Shown here: one piece after another, positions 15,401 to 28,000 of the stretch
Layout: each line of letters starts with the position of its first letter
How positions within the stretch are numbered: position 1 is the stretch's first letter
DNA from: Strigops habroptila
Taxonomy: Eukaryota > Chordata > Aves > Psittaciformes > Psittacidae
Assembly: GCF_004027225.2 (NCBI RefSeq)
Contig: NC_044288.2
Location: 15,944,744 to 16,008,743, forward strand
DNA length: 64,000 nucleotides
Direction: 5' to 3'
Notes under the pieces: generated by a model
What the model was told of the DNA's origin: nothing
What the model saw: only the letters and a program-made list of their open reading frames with translations
Database searches by the model: none
Translations under genes and position numbers: made by a program

Positions 15401-18400
15401 AGGAAACTAGTGTTTACCCAGTCGTGCACAGCGCAACTATAAACAGAGCTCAGAAATCCTGTTATCAACATCTGCACATCTCAGTGAAAATAATGCCAAC
15501 AAAACAATTTACTCATTACTGTGGTACTGTCATCAGTCCCAACAGCTGTTTCTTGAATTTTTAAATGCGTAACAGATTGGGCACTCTAAGTATAAATAAT
15601 CCAAGAACTGAGTTCCTTACAGAGATATGCAGTATTCTCTGAGCAAATCAAATGGACTTTTGATTCTAGTTCTGCCATATGATTCAGGCACTGTTTCAGA
15701 ATTCTGGGCCTAACTACAGCCATGAAGAACTTGAAGAGCACTGGAAAAGAACACAGAAGTGGAACCATAAAAACATAAACGGTCACAATGTATTCTAAAT
15801 TGCAAACACAAATTGCCACGTTGCCATGACAATGGTACTCAGAGTCCACTGAACCTCAACATTTTAAGTGCCCCCTTTCGAGCAAGCTGCTATTGGCTTT
15901 TAATAAAGTGATGGAGCTTGCCAAAAAGAGATACCAGCTTAATACAGAAAAGTTACCTGAAAGTATCCATATGCTGAGAAAACTGTTTAGTAAAACCTAT
16001 GACACTAAGGCAGCAATACATGAACTGGCAGTCTCTAGAGTTGGAAAGAGGAAAAAAAAAAGGTATGCTGTGTTTTAAGCACTGCAGAATCCCTACCCAA
16101 TTCTGTGTCTGCCAACTGCAGCATACACTGCATTTTATCCGAGAATATGGAGACATAACAAGTAATTTTTTAAGAAATGAAGACCAACTCCATGACATAA
16201 AATTGCATTTGATTAAAAATAGCTATAGCTCAAAATAGTAACTCTTAGAGAATAGTCCTACTACCCATTTATCTAAATGCTGTTGGCAAGAAGGAGATAA
16301 AAGACATGGGAGAGCAAACCCAGAGATGCTGAATCTGAGCAGCATCTCTCTTATCTTTGTATGCATTAACTTCATTTACACATCTAGTCACGCGTCCTCT
16401 TCTCACAGTTTTGGGAAATTTGTTTCTGGAATGAACTGTGACTGTTTCTTTATTCTCACACTGAAGCTTCACATGGCACTTCTTACTGTGTGTGTATCAG
16501 AGTACTATATCTTTCCTTTTAAGAGAAAAGGCATCCCAAAAAAAAGCAATCTAAATAAAAGATCGTCTAATAAATGCTCGAGAGCTTAAAGAAAAGTGGG
16601 CAGACCAAAGTAGAGAGCAATCAGCAAACACAATGGCAGTAAGCTCAGTAGGTTTCTCCTCCCTGGACCCCTCTTTATAAAAGCAGCATTCCCAAGTACT
16701 TCACACCTAGCAAGTGATGTGACCAGGCAAGTAAGGTATTAACCTCACAGTTCAAGAAACTGTGATTACAGAGTTGTGAAAGATGACACACCTTACACCT
16801 AGTCCAAGTCTTTAAATAGTCCCTCACTTTTTTCACTGAGAATTCCTTTTTTGTGTGTGTAATGACAAAGAATATAATTCAAGATAAAAAACAGCTCTTA
16901 TTTTTATTCTTATGCAGGAAAACACTATGAATTTAGTGCAATTCTGTGCCTCTAGCTTGACAGTGACTTAAATTCTAAATCTGACTATGATTACAGGTTA
17001 AGCTCATTGACTCTTCCTATCTAGCCCAGAGTGTTTACCATTTAGCACAAATAGCATTGCTTTGCCCTTCACAAGAGGAAATTATGTGGTTTCAACTGTT
17101 TCGACATTCTTCACCAAAGAATGAAAAAAGTGTCTGTCTTCTCAGAGCCACTCTACAGTGCAGAAGAAAACACTCCAGTCTGGCAGCAGCAGAGTGGGCA
17201 GGTCTACCCTACATAGAGGTTTGAGATTAGAGGCATTTTAGTTAGCACAGATCTTTCCTGAAGGAGAGGCTACTCTACATTTATAAATAATTCTTTTAAT
17301 GAAATCTGAATGAAACCACATTATACCTTTAACAGCTGTGGACAAAAAAGTTCATATGTTTTCTAAACTACTTTCCCCCCAGATCCTTCTACCTGGTAAC
17401 AGCCTATCAACTAACAGAATTCTATCTGGTAATACAGTACACTGCATGCAATTTACCCGATGCTTCAGCCAAGCTGTCCAGCTGGGTTACTAAAGAGAAT
17501 TCAATAGGATGACTTAGTGACTCTTTCCCAAATCCTCCAAGTGCTACTGTCCCAGGACAAGATACTCCTAAACACTCCAGGAAGAATGACAGAATGCACT
17601 TTCATTCACAGGTCACATTTGTGAATAAGGCTTATAATTCAGGATTTCTCAATACTCTTAAAAAGTAATATATATGTGCATATATACATATTTTATTGTA
17701 TTTAAACAGATGGCATAAAAGAGCCAGATTATAGAACCAAACCTTCCATTTGACTTGTTTCAGAAGAGAAGAATTTTTACCATTTTTTAATATAATTTCT
17801 GGTTGAATATCACTAGTACATGCACCTGAATTTGGGTTGCAACCCCATTTTATCCTATTTTTGTCTGTTTTTACAGATATCCAGTAGATACAACAAATAA
17901 ACAAAAAATTCAAGTATAGAGTTCAACTCCTTTTCATCTGAAGCATCTCTAGTAATTTTAAATTAAGTTTTATAAATTATCTGGCAAATGTCCTGTAAAA
18001 TGTATCAAAAGTACTTCCAGAAACATACGGGGTATGATCAGTTAAGTTTTAAGCCTGAGGTGATCCTGTGACCATTAAGTATGAATTTCTGCACACAAAC
18101 GAAAACTTTTCAGCCAGAAACATTTCTGAACTGTTGCTTAACAAAGTTTGATGTTTGTCTTTTTAAGCACAGCTGGCAAACCTAGGCAAGTTTTCAAAAG
18201 CAAAACACAGTTTTAATTGTGATTCTGGAAGATAATCCATATGCAGAAAAACAGTGTTATGAAATAAAGCAACGTAACACAAACATGATACACAAGAGCT
18301 TAAGTGCACATTGAAGATCACTGCAGGCCATCCACAGCCCTTTTACACCTGTAGTAACCACAGTGCCCTTTGGCAGATACAAGTTCATAAACAACATTAC

Positions 18401-21176
18401 TGTGCAGTTTTTCCTATATGAAATTAATCTGTTTATATTTGCCAATTCTAACCAGAAATTTCTCTCTGCTGTTTGCTTTGCTTTATACATATTAAGTTAA
18501 ATTGAACCTGCGGCTGAGTAGTTATCAGCACTGAATAGTTTCCCTCACTTAAAGTAGATAAGGGCTGTTTCATGAAAAGATATGAAAGGGAAAAGCTGTA
18601 TCAAAGGACAAATTGCATCCTGGAGGCTTTTATTATATTCTGAGTACTGCTGGCTGGAATGTGAATCACACTGTAACGTACATCAACTCGCTTGACAAAA
18701 ACAATTGGCTTTCCAAACTTTAAGTCAAACGGATGGAAGAAAACAAGTGCATTTAAACAGAAAAGATCTCCCTGGTAACCCCCGGTGCTGAGCAAATTTC
18801 CAACTTTGTATCCTTAGTTCCAGGAAAGGGTTCACTATATCAAGCTTGGTAGGGTTTATTGATTTCTGTGGCTCTGTAATCAAATCGTACCTTGAGCATC
18901 TGCCTGAGATAGATACACCCAATTTCCTAAGGTGCTAGAAGCACGTCTATGATATGGTATCTTACACTGCGCATATAAGAAACTCAATGATTGTTTGATA
19001 TTGCAAAGGGCACTTGCTGATACTGCGTTATACAACTGCAAATATGAACAGGGCATTTTTTTCTCCTAAATAAAAGAGATTAGCATGTTGAAACATATCC
19101 ATGGTAAATTGTTATTTAAATTACATACTGGCAGTTAATTTCCCTCAATATATCTTCAAAGAAGCTTGATTTCCCAAACTGGTGGAAAAGTACTTTGTTT
19201 TCCTTACAAATCAAATTTATATATTTTGATGTCCTTTTAATTAAGGTTATACTGTAACCTGATGCAATTAAATTTATATAAAATCTTGTGTAGGCATGCA
19301 AATCCATTTAGCCCAGCCTCACACTGATGCAGCTTAAAACCACGTCAACACCCAGGGAACTGTAATGAATCAACCTCATTTGAAAAACACTAGCAAAGTT
19401 TTGTCACTAAAAATTGACCGAAAATATTTTAAAACAAACAACTTGTTTGATGAGTTAGAAGCCCTTCTTGATCAGTTGAAACAGTAAAAGTACAGACACC
19501 CAATACTGTAAAAGCAAAAAGTAAAACAACTTTTGAGTTGATTGTGTACCAGCACAAAAGCACCACTTATATGAGGAGCACAAAGTCAGAATCCACTGGT
19601 TTAGCACTAAAACAGTATCCAGGTGAGAAATACTTTATTAACAATATACCCATCAAAAGTGCTACAGAGAGGGTTGATATCTCAATGTAATTTAGGGAGG
19701 ATGAGGTTGTCAAATGGCTATAAAGACGGGCTCTGACAAAGCTGGAAATTACCCACTGACATCTTGACAGCCTACTGCACAACTGTTAGCTCTGCATTAG
19801 AAACTGAGCTGATAAACTGATTTCTAGAGGGTACTTATGTGCATACAAGCACATGAGAAAAGCAGCTGTAGTTACGCACCACCATTCACCACTCACATTC
19901 ACCAGCAACAAACAAGTACTCTCTCCACAAACATATGAAAAGGGCATAGAACTGTAACCAGCTTTCTGCACTAAAAGTACATTTCTATTCCAGCATGAGG
20001 AAGTGGAGCCATAACAAAGAAAGGCCCATGGGTTTTTAATGGCAGTAAATAATTTCCAGAATAAAGAGTCACATGCCAACACTTAGGAAGTCAGGATTAA
20101 AAACCTGGACATGCTACTTCAAAAACACACAGTCCTCCAACTACTTAAGTAAAGGGTGTTTTCTTTAGCTGACTGCAGTACATCTTTATCCTCCAAAGCC
20201 ATCTACAAGAAAGAAACACCGCAGAGTGGGATAATTACATGCTAGCCATTTCCCTCCAAGCTAGGCAGTACTCAGGCAGATGTCAGCAGCTATCAACCTC
20301 AACAGCTTCGATCCAATCCCTAATTAACCCCATGTGCAGATGAATCACATACCCACCTGGAGAGCAGGTCCCAGAACATCAACCTTTTCATCTCCTAAAA
20401 TGAGATGTCTAGCATTCCAGAGCTAGACTTGCACGCCAAGGTTCAAACCTCAGCTCCCTGAGCTGGGCTAGTAATTTTGTCCATTTATCTACAACACAGG
20501 ACTTGTTACCTGCTCTAATCCACTCACAGCATATATACAGTTCATATGGTTCTAAACTGAAGAGCCATATCCGTGCAGCAGTGAAAGCTAACCTGCTGCT
20601 GTGATCACAGTCCAAACTAGGCAACCTTTTCCCTAATCTCTTGTTTGATGACAGTGATATAAGTTACAATGCTTCCTGCCTGCACAGCATTTCATAGCAG
20701 CCTTCTCACCAGACACAGGCCAAAGTCACTGTGCTATTCTTTCAGGGCAGAGATCCTGTTTCCAGACCTATTTACATTATCAAGGCTAAACATCAAAGTT
20801 CACTAAAAGACCTTAGATAGGATTTTTATTGCTAATATAAACAGACTCAAGCAGAATTGTAATGAATATATCCTCATGCTATTTGTTGTAATCAATATAT
20901 TATCATGCTACTACCAAGTTCTTAAAATTCTTGTAGTAAGCAAACTGGTATTTACTACAGCAGTGTTTTCTCTCAAACACATGTACACTTACCCACGTAA
21001 TGCATATTAAGGGCCAAGTACTTGTACTGGAAGAGAGGGTTGTTGTGCAGGCTACTTCTTTGGATCTGCTGGAAGAATGAGCTGACATCCCATCTGTACA
21101 AGACATCCAACAGCATGATGCTTGGGACCCTTAGGGCCACATTTAACACTGCCTCCAACTTCTCCTTTGCAGCCAT
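3317..21176 (-). CDS. RNF145: RNF145, 5' part of coding region (partial; three coding exons)
   Basis: RING finger protein 145 is a polytopic ER-membrane E3 ubiquitin ligase of the TRC8 family. It is known to act with Insig proteins in sterol-accelerated degradation of HMG-CoA reductase and to ubiquitinate SCAP. Three minus-strand coding exons (20,993-21,206; 9,021-9,129; 3,317-3,408) join in phase (184+109+92 coding nt) into residues 1-128 plus one base of codon 129. The translation starts [20 protein letters not shown] and closely follows mammalian RNF145 as I know it. The start ATG (21,174-21,176) has A at -3 and G at +4. Exon 2 encodes the first hydrophobic segments and a YLYF motif at residues 81-84, the motif tied to sterol sensing and Insig binding in this family. 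The rest of the protein, including the C-terminal RING, lies off the left edge. No frameshift or stop is seen. Identification is from recalled family sequence, not a search. Confidence 0.96.
3409..9020. other. RNF145 intron between coding exons 2 and 3
   Basis: 5.6 kb of intron. The only structure recognised is a possible ancient MIR-type SINE fragment near 6.8 kb, listed separately. The rest is unique-looking AT-rich DNA with no supported gene. Confidence 0.75.
6775..6885 (-). mobile_element. possible ancient MIR/CORE-SINE fragment
   Basis: The stretch around gcagataaggaaacaaacac, followed by gacttgtcaaggtcacatag, resembles the reverse complement of the MIR core (dGATGAGGAAACTGAGGC... then ACTTGCCCAAGGTCACACAG in the family as I recall it). 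It is strongly decayed. Amniote genomes, birds included, keep such relics. Assignment is by eye. Confidence 0.4.
9021..9129 (-). CDS. RNF145: RNF145 coding exon 2 (residues 62-98), YLYF motif
   Basis: The acceptor TTGTTACAG precedes base 9,129 and a GTAAGA donor follows base 9,021. The 109-nt exon completes Gly62 and encodes 35 codons plus two bases of Arg98. It contains a hydrophobic run ([11 protein letters not shown]) and then [18 protein letters not shown], two probable membrane segments. YLYF falls at residues 81-84, where the family's sterol-sensing motif is expected. Phase matches both neighbouring exons. Confidence 0.95.
10852..11284 (+). mobile_element. CR1 LINE, 5'-truncated 3' end
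   Basis: The landmarks of an avian CR1 3' end appear in order: a cleft reading ggggttgctcagcctggacg, then gcagcctttcagtacttaaa, ggtttt-aaactaaaagaggg, aagaaattttttagtgaggt, gatgccccatccctgg-like text, and the terminal ttccaacccaaactattcta followed by a degenerate attctgtga 3' repeat. The orientation is plus, antisense to RNF145. It is moderately diverged, and only the extreme C-terminal/3' UTR part is present, as is usual for CR1. Confidence 0.9.
13278..13695 (-). mobile_element. CR1 LINE, 5'-truncated 3' end (minus)
   Basis: It begins on the plus strand with the inverted CR1 tail (tcacagaatcacagaatggt), followed by gaccccaagatcatccagtt, ttgcccaaggctctgtccaa, and ends near cttagcctgtcttcatacag. 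It lies in the same orientation as RNF145 transcription. It closely resembles the copy at 34.99-35.32 kb and probably belongs to the same subfamily. Confidence 0.9.
20857..20909. repeat. imperfect direct duplication, 24 bp x2
   Basis: Copies at 20,857-20,880 and 20,886-20,909 share ttgtaat-aatatat--tcatgct with about three mismatches. They lie just 3' of the RNF145 start-codon exon (in its downstream intron). Probably a chance replication-slippage product. Confidence 0.6.
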
Positions 21177-21206
21177 TCTCTTCCCTTTCTGTGAACTGGC
21201 AGCAGA
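20993..21206 (-). CDS. RNF145: RNF145 exon with start codon (residues 1-62)
   Basis: The exon is bounded on the minus strand by a TTTACAG acceptor (first exon base 21,206) and a perfect GTAAGT donor (last exon base 20,993). Bases 21,206-21,177 are 5' UTR. The ATG lies at 21,176-21,174, and 61 codons plus one base of Gly62 follow. The encoded segment is the cytosolic amphipathic N-terminus, including the stretch [19 protein letters not shown], characteristic of RNF145. An earlier in-frame ATG at 21,221 lies upstream of the acceptor, in intron, so the MAAKEK start is preferred. Confidence 0.96.
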
Positions 21207-21556
21207 CTGTAAATAGCACAAGACAGAGAAGAGTAATCAGATCAATCTCACTGTACAAACAGCTATTAGGCTTTGTGATCATATGAATGGGGCTTCCTGT
21301 GTGGCCACAAATGACTGAATGAATCAACTGAGTTAAATTCAAATCCAGACAGGACAACTTCTATTTTTGCTATACAAAGCTCAATTTGCTAGCAATTTTT
21401 CCATGGTAATACTGTAACATGGGGGGAGGTTAATTTCATTAAAATGGTCAAAGGGTGTGCATTGAATAAACCTTCATTCATATTTGTAACAATTTTGCAT
21501 TCAAAACCCCAGCCAAAAGACACCAATGTATTAGGTATTACATAAACATTAACACA

Positions 21557-21603
21557 ATAAGCTTTAAAAAGCAAATACCCGATAAGCTTTAGAAAGCAAA
21601 CAT
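21557..21603. repeat. direct duplication, about 22 bp x2
   Basis: The word ataagctttaaaaagcaaat at 21,557 recurs at 21,582 with one A-to-G change. Local slippage or a short segmental duplication with no evident function. Confidence 0.6.
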
Positions 21604-24252
21604 CAATAAAATTCAGACATTACCTCTACTTAGCTTAACACTATGCCTCTCAAATGAAGTAACCACTAACTAAAGAGCTCTTAAAACATTTTAGACTCAC
21701 TTCCTCAATGCAAATTAAAATAAATAATTCCTCAATATCTAAGCTTTAAAAAAAATCATTTACGCTATTCATTAACCTCTACAAATTTATGTATTTATGG
21801 AATTTGAGGGCTGCATGTTTAAAGATCAGGACCAACAATGCAACTATTCTGCTAAATTTAATGTAATTCATACAAACAAAAGACCATCTCCTCACCCCAC
21901 AGTACTAGAAGGTAATTTAATTTTGAAGCTTGCTATCAAAGAAGATGGATGATGTAAGACAATGAAGGGTGCTCCTTTTTTTTAACAGGAGAAAAATGCT
22001 GCTCCACCACAGCATCTCTAAAGAGATCTAGTCACCAACAGGACCATTTTGAAGAGCAAAAGGATCAGTTTCCACATCCTGTCAAGAGCACTGCTTTCAG
22101 GTGAGACTGACAGTTGTTCCTAAATGAAATGTGCTCTTCTCACCACATGCCACCTTCCCACCCTAGGAATAGAATTCGCCCCAGGCTGTAGTTGGGAGCC
22201 ATCAATTATATACACTCTACTACAGAAGTGCAGTTGAAGTATTTAAGGCCAAGGTGAGGATGATCCAGTAAGTCTTTACCGACAAGCAGCCTTATAAACA
22301 AGTAAACACAACCACCTGCAGCACGATCAGTCCCCTAGTGAAGTAAGAGTTAAAAAAAGGCTTCTGATCCCAATTATTAGAGGGACAACTGGAAAGAACT
22401 GCAACCTGACCAAAGAAACAGAAAAATCTGCACTTGGAAAGGCACTTTTCAAATAAAGTTTTGCAGGACTTTATTCATATTGTCCTTGTGTAAGTTCTTA
22501 AAGGTTTCGAAGCTATGCGAGTTTTACACTATCGAGCCAATGTGGAAGTACAGCATGAAATGAAACCATGCTAATAGAAACAAATCCAAAAATCTTCCTT
22601 CTTGTACAGGGACACCCATACACTGTCCTCATGTGAAGTTTTATTTGTGTTGCTATGGCCAAGATGCAACCAGAAACTGACCATGTGCACACCTAAAGCC
22701 ACACTGACGCTTCTCAAGGCATGATGATGTAAAATTAATTCAGCTCAGGAAGCCAGGACAGATCAAAACTGAGATGTGTCTCTGTAAACCACAGGTTACA
22801 GGCCTGCTGCTTGTCATTGTTTAGCCCACAGTCTAACTTTTCAAGTTAGTTAAACACACCTTTTACAGAGCTCTTGCTCTATAAACCCCAAAGACAGCAT
22901 ATCTTTCCTCTCACAGAGGAAGCATGTCCCCTTTACATCAGACATCCCACACAGTACCAGCATTTCACAATGCTTCCCAAAACGAATCAAAGGGTCAGCC
23001 AGAAGACTACCTACATTCAGAATGACCAACCAAAATCATTGCCCAGGCGGCTACTACAGAATACTCCCATTCACCATTTAGTGTGAATAAAAGATGGAGT
23101 TTAAACATATGGTCTTGTACAAACAAAAGTTGGGAGCTACACAGATTGTATACACTGAGTTTCACCAGGCTGAGTACTGAACTACAAGCCTATGCTCAGC
23201 ACACAGCTTAAATAACTCATATACAAATATTTTAAATGTCCTAGGATTCTCAAAAATCCTTGGGTTTGCCAAGTTTGCAAAACTCATTAAAACTTTGAAA
23301 TTGGGCTGCCTCCTGGTTTTTTGCTAGGTGATTTTTCCAAGTAAATCAGGGCTCAGGGTGGGTGGGAACTGACTTACCGGGTTTCACTCTGTCATAAAAT
23401 ACCCATGAAAAGTGACAGGCAGCACCTAATTTCAAAATACATTCTCGTAACTGTCAAACCTTTTCCAGTCATCAACAACAACCAAACACGTACGACGAAG
23501 GAAATTTTCACTTGAGCTTTCACTTTCCTTAATTACTCCAAATGCAGAATTTCATGGACAACTTCTAATACTGAAAGGTAACTGAGGTTCAGCACATCCA
23601 AATTAAGCTGAAAAATGCTGTCTCCCAAATTCACAAGTGCGTACTTGAGAATGGAAGAGAACTGGAACGTACAGCATTTATCTATCTAATAAAACCATTC
23701 AAATTCCAAACCCTGTTAAAACAAATGCAAAACAAATTCTGAAAACCACCTTATGTCGCAATGGATAGGCCATGAGAAGCAGCCACTGCAGCATATTCTG
23801 TCACTGACTGACAAAGCATCCAATACGAATAAGGAACCCTTTAAAATTAACTCCACTAGAAATGCGGATGTGTTAAATAAAGCCTCGGTTGTAATTGCTG
23901 CCAAGTTCTAACAGAACGTAATACAGGCAAGCAACAAAGTCCGTTGCTCTAAGCTCATTATATTGTAAAGAGCTCTCACAATACATTATTTTGATTGGTA
24001 TAAAACCAAACAAAAACCAAAAAACCCACCACAACATTAGACTACTAAAACCTGTAGATAAATGATGATGACAGGAATCGCCGGATGCTCAGATGTTAGG
24101 AAAAAATAGGTCATTGTTGTACATAGCCAAAAAATGGACTTAAAAACAGGAGTGGGAAGCCATTTATTTGGGTTTCAAAAAAATGTTTCGCATGTTTTCA
24201 AACATCACCCTGTTGCAGATCAGGATAAGAAAAGGAACAGTCTTAGGAAGAA

Positions 24253-24759
24253 TGTCTTTAACCCAGCTGCCAATTGAGTACCACGGAGCTGGTTGCTCAC
24301 ATGCACACCGGCCCCCCCTGTGGAACGGGGAGAAGAACCGGAAAAAAAGTAAAACCTATAGGTTGAAACAAGAACAGTTTAATAATTGAAATAAAATATA
24401 GTAACTGTAATGAAAGGGGGGGGGGGGGGGAGAAAAACGAAAACCAGACAAGTGATGCACAACACAATTTCTCCTGGCCAACTCCCCTCAGTTTCTATAC
24501 TGAGCATGAGAGTCTATGGTATGGAATATCCCTTGGGATCGGTCAGGTCTGCTGTCCTATCTCTGCTCCTTCCTGCCTTCTCGTGCCCCTGCTCATTGGC
24601 AGGGAATGAGACTGAAAAGTCCCTGATCAGGGCAAGCACTACATAGCAGCTACTAAAACATCGGTGTGTTATCAACATTATTCTCAGACTAAATCTAAAA
24701 CATGGCACTGCACCAGCTACTAGAAGAAAATTAACTCTACCCCAGCCAAAACCACGACA
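24253..24759 (-). mobile_element. solo LTR of an avian endogenous retrovirus (minus)
   Basis: Read on the minus strand, it begins TGTCGTGGTTTTGGCTGGGG and ends CTGGGTTAAAGACA, giving TG...CA termini. It is flanked by a perfect 5-bp target duplication, AAGAA, at 24,248-24,252 and 24,760-24,764. Inside are CAGTATAGAAACTG, a TATA-like box, and TTATTAAACTG with an ATTAAA polyadenylation signal. Both are shared with the plus-strand copy at 45.84 kb. No internal retroviral genes are present, so this is a recombined solo LTR. A 5-bp duplication fits ERVL or ERV1 class. It lies in the same orientation as RNF145. Confidence 0.9.
24416..24430. repeat. (G)15 homopolymer inside the LTR
   Basis: An uninterrupted run of 15 G on the plus strand (C on the LTR sense strand), just upstream of the LTR's polyadenylation signal. 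It is prone to length errors. Confidence 0.9.
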
Positions 24760-24996
24760 AAGAACTTCAGGCTTCACATCCTATGTGAATGCTAGCACAG
24801 TTGTGCTATTTGACCAAAATCACCTATTAAAAAATCCCCATTATAACTGATTGTTGATGGAAACATTTTTGGTTTCTAACAACATGGTACTTCACCAAAA
24901 TCCCTCCCTCACCTGACAGAACCATTTTGTCAAAAGTGTATTTCTTGTTAGCTTTAAAGGAAACAGCAGAATTGGCAAAACAAAATGTTTATAAGC

Positions 24997-25030
24997 GTGT
25001 GTGTGTGTGTATATATATATATACACACAC
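24997..25030. repeat. (GT)7(AT)6(AC)4 compound microsatellite, self-complementary
   Basis: Alternating purine-pyrimidine tract: GT units 24,997-25,010, AT units 25,011-25,022, AC units 25,023-25,030. Bases 25,003-25,030 form a perfect 28-bp palindrome, able to extrude as a cruciform or adopt Z-DNA. Confidence 0.95.
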
Positions 25031-28000
25031 AAAACCATCATAAGCCTGTCCCAGCTCATTCCATTAGCAGGACAGATTAGCAGTAAACCCAGAGGAAAAA
25101 AAACAACCCAAAACCTCAAAGATAACTCACGTTTTCCTTTTAACAAAATTTTCTCTCTGAGGTTTTGTCATCACATAAAATTTTACCATTTCAGCTGAAG
25201 CTGTGAATTATGCCACTTAAACCAACATAACTGTTGTTTATGCACCAACATAAATAGAAATCTATTGCATCACAGGCAAAAAATACTCACTGCTAAAGCG
25301 GTACAAGAGGCTGCACAAAATCTGCATCCATTTATCCAAGCAGGTGCAAAACTAGAGTTTCTACATTTAGAAAAGCATTAATTGTAAAGTTATTTACTAG
25401 TTATAGAAACACACTGGAATATCTGCAAATTTAAGAGTTATTCTAATATTACTACCACCAAAAATCACCACGGGAAGATGTAGAAATCCCAGTCAGGATC
25501 AGAACTTCAAAATCAGACTTGATTCTGCAACATTCAGCCTAACATCTGTGAACAAGATGGTCATTCTCCTACAGGATTACAACCTAAAATACTTGGCAAG
25601 ATTGACTAGAAACCAAAAGAGACAATTTCAGTTTCTGTTCCTCACATCTATGAAATTCTAGGTACTACGTTACCCAGCAGACTTTAATCCAGTTTCCACT
25701 TGGAATTATTTTTCAGTGATACATTCTGAAACTGAAAACATCACTAGGAAAAGCTTTTTATTTTCCTATAGGATAAACTTTGCTAGACAGATCTTGAAGA
25801 GGGGGGAAAAAAACCAAACAAAAAACACAAACTCAACCCAAAATATATAACTCCTACCTGTAACTATAGAAAAGTTCAGCATCACAGTTCAAAAACTAAA
25901 ATTAGACCTTATCAGGTGGGCTGCATTCACGTACTCCCCTGAACCCCTCCTTCTATACGCCTGTCCTGTTCTTGGAAGCAAACTGAAAGGAATTTGAAGT
26001 ACAGAAGAATCCCATTCTTCAGGGCCTTCGATCTTTATACCATCAGTTTGGGAGGGAGAAAACAAAGAGAAGAAAAGGGAAGGGACAGGACGAAAAGGTC
26101 GATCAGATACGCACTTAGAAAAGAATTTCCCTGTGTGAGTCTGTATCAAAAATCCCCTAGAACTCCAGAGAGTATGCGAGTCATGGATTCATCAAAACAG
26201 CTCCTTCCCATGCAGTCAGCAGCAAAGAAAGCAAAAGATGTCTCGCTCCCATACAATTTAAATTGGCTAACAAGGACAGCACTCAAAAATATCTGCTGAG
26301 AAGGCCAGATACAGTGAGCATACCAAGTGCACTAATGAAGCAGTGAAACATTGCAGACGTGTGCGGTAACACTGTCATCACCATCCTGCCAGCATCTCCA
26401 ATACTACTCAGGTTTTGTAGTTTACACTAAAGTAGTTCAGCAATTTCAAATAAACAGAAAGTATTTAGCCTTCAATTTAAAGATTTAGAGAGAACCAGGC
26501 AGCAAAGACTCCTCGATCCTGCTACGTAAGAAATTAACAGGAATAAACAATTTTTTTTTTCCTCTTTTTTTCCCCATCAGGTCTAACAATAAGGATGCTG
26601 TAGAGCTCCTGCCGTGGTGTGACTGAAGAACTGTTATGTCTACCTAGAAAACAAATTAATTCTTCAATTCCTACTCACCCAAGACTCATTCCATTGTGAA
26701 GTGAGGCACAGCTAAGGTTAATCATTCCAAACTAATACATAACATACTTTGCGGAAAAATAACTTTTACTGCAAACCAAATTAGGTCAACCTCTTATCTG
26801 TCCATAGGCACTTAAGTGAACATGCATTCACGTTAAAGACATATTATAATGAACAAAACCAACTAGAGACAGTTAACTGTGTTAGAAGGAAAAACTGCGT
26901 TTCCGACTTTCATTAATTCTAGCAAGTTTTATATGAGACAGAAGAAAATCAATTTGGGAAATGAGGATACGTACCACAGAGCTGTGAAGTTAAAGATTTA
27001 TTTCTGGGGTACATGGATATGCTATGAGCAGTTCCAGTAGGCTCAATTATATAGCAAGTGTATAATTTATAGACAGCCTATAAAACATCCTGTGTCTTTT
27101 ATTTTTCATAATGAGCAGGTAGGACCAGGGAACTGAACAAAGGGACTGACACATGTTAACGAAGGTTAACAAATCCACCAGGTACGCAGCAAAACCTTTC
27201 TGGACTCGTACAGGATCGTCACTCTGCCTGAATATGATTGGTTCAAATACAGCCACACGAAGAGGGGTCGCTTGTAATTTTTTAGATCACATATTTGCAT
27301 TGGGCACTTGAATGACAGGATCTAATTCATTAAAATAAAAATATAACTAAATCTTCAGGGGAAAAAAACCCAAACAACAAAACAAAACAATCTAGAGCAA
27401 ATCAACTGACTGAAGTGCTCCGAGGTCCTTTTTGACTCTACAGTTTCTTGCCAATCCCAGGTTTGGTTTATTAACTAGTTATTCAGCATTTTTTTTTTTT
27501 TGCCGTCACAGCCATGTTTGCAAGCCTACACCTACAATCCTGCCTCACCACATTTGTATCAGCACATTCTGAGAAAATCTGGGCAGCAATCCCAAAGCGC
27601 CTCTGCAGAGGAGAGAATACCCAGAGGACCTGCACACAGAGCACTAATGACAGCCCAAGATGATGCAGTCTCTGACAACCCACCTCAGAGAATGGATTAC
27701 AGGAAGATCAGCCACAGAAGTGAAGCTGGCAGACCCCATCAACCTCACAAAAAACCCTGCAAGCCAAATGTGTTGCCAGGATGAAGTTACATGACAGGAT
27801 GAAATATGTTTCATTATCCACAGTTGCTCATTTAGTTTTTAGCCATTTCAGATACAGACATAGCCTATGTTTAGAACCTGCAATGCCAATGACTAGTTAC
27901 CTCACTGGTAAGAAGTTAAAATATAAAATAAGACTTTCAAGATTTCTCCAGGTCAATACTGATAAAGTTTCCATTGCTGCTGCTGCCTTAGCTATGTGAG

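Larger units (their letters stand above)
9130..20992. other. RNF145 intron between coding exons 1 and 2
   Basis: An 11.9-kb intron. It contains two CR1 3' ends in opposite orientation (10.85-11.28 kb and 13.28-13.70 kb) and an imperfect 24-bp duplication at 20,857-20,909. Nothing else above background was recognised. Confidence 0.75.
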
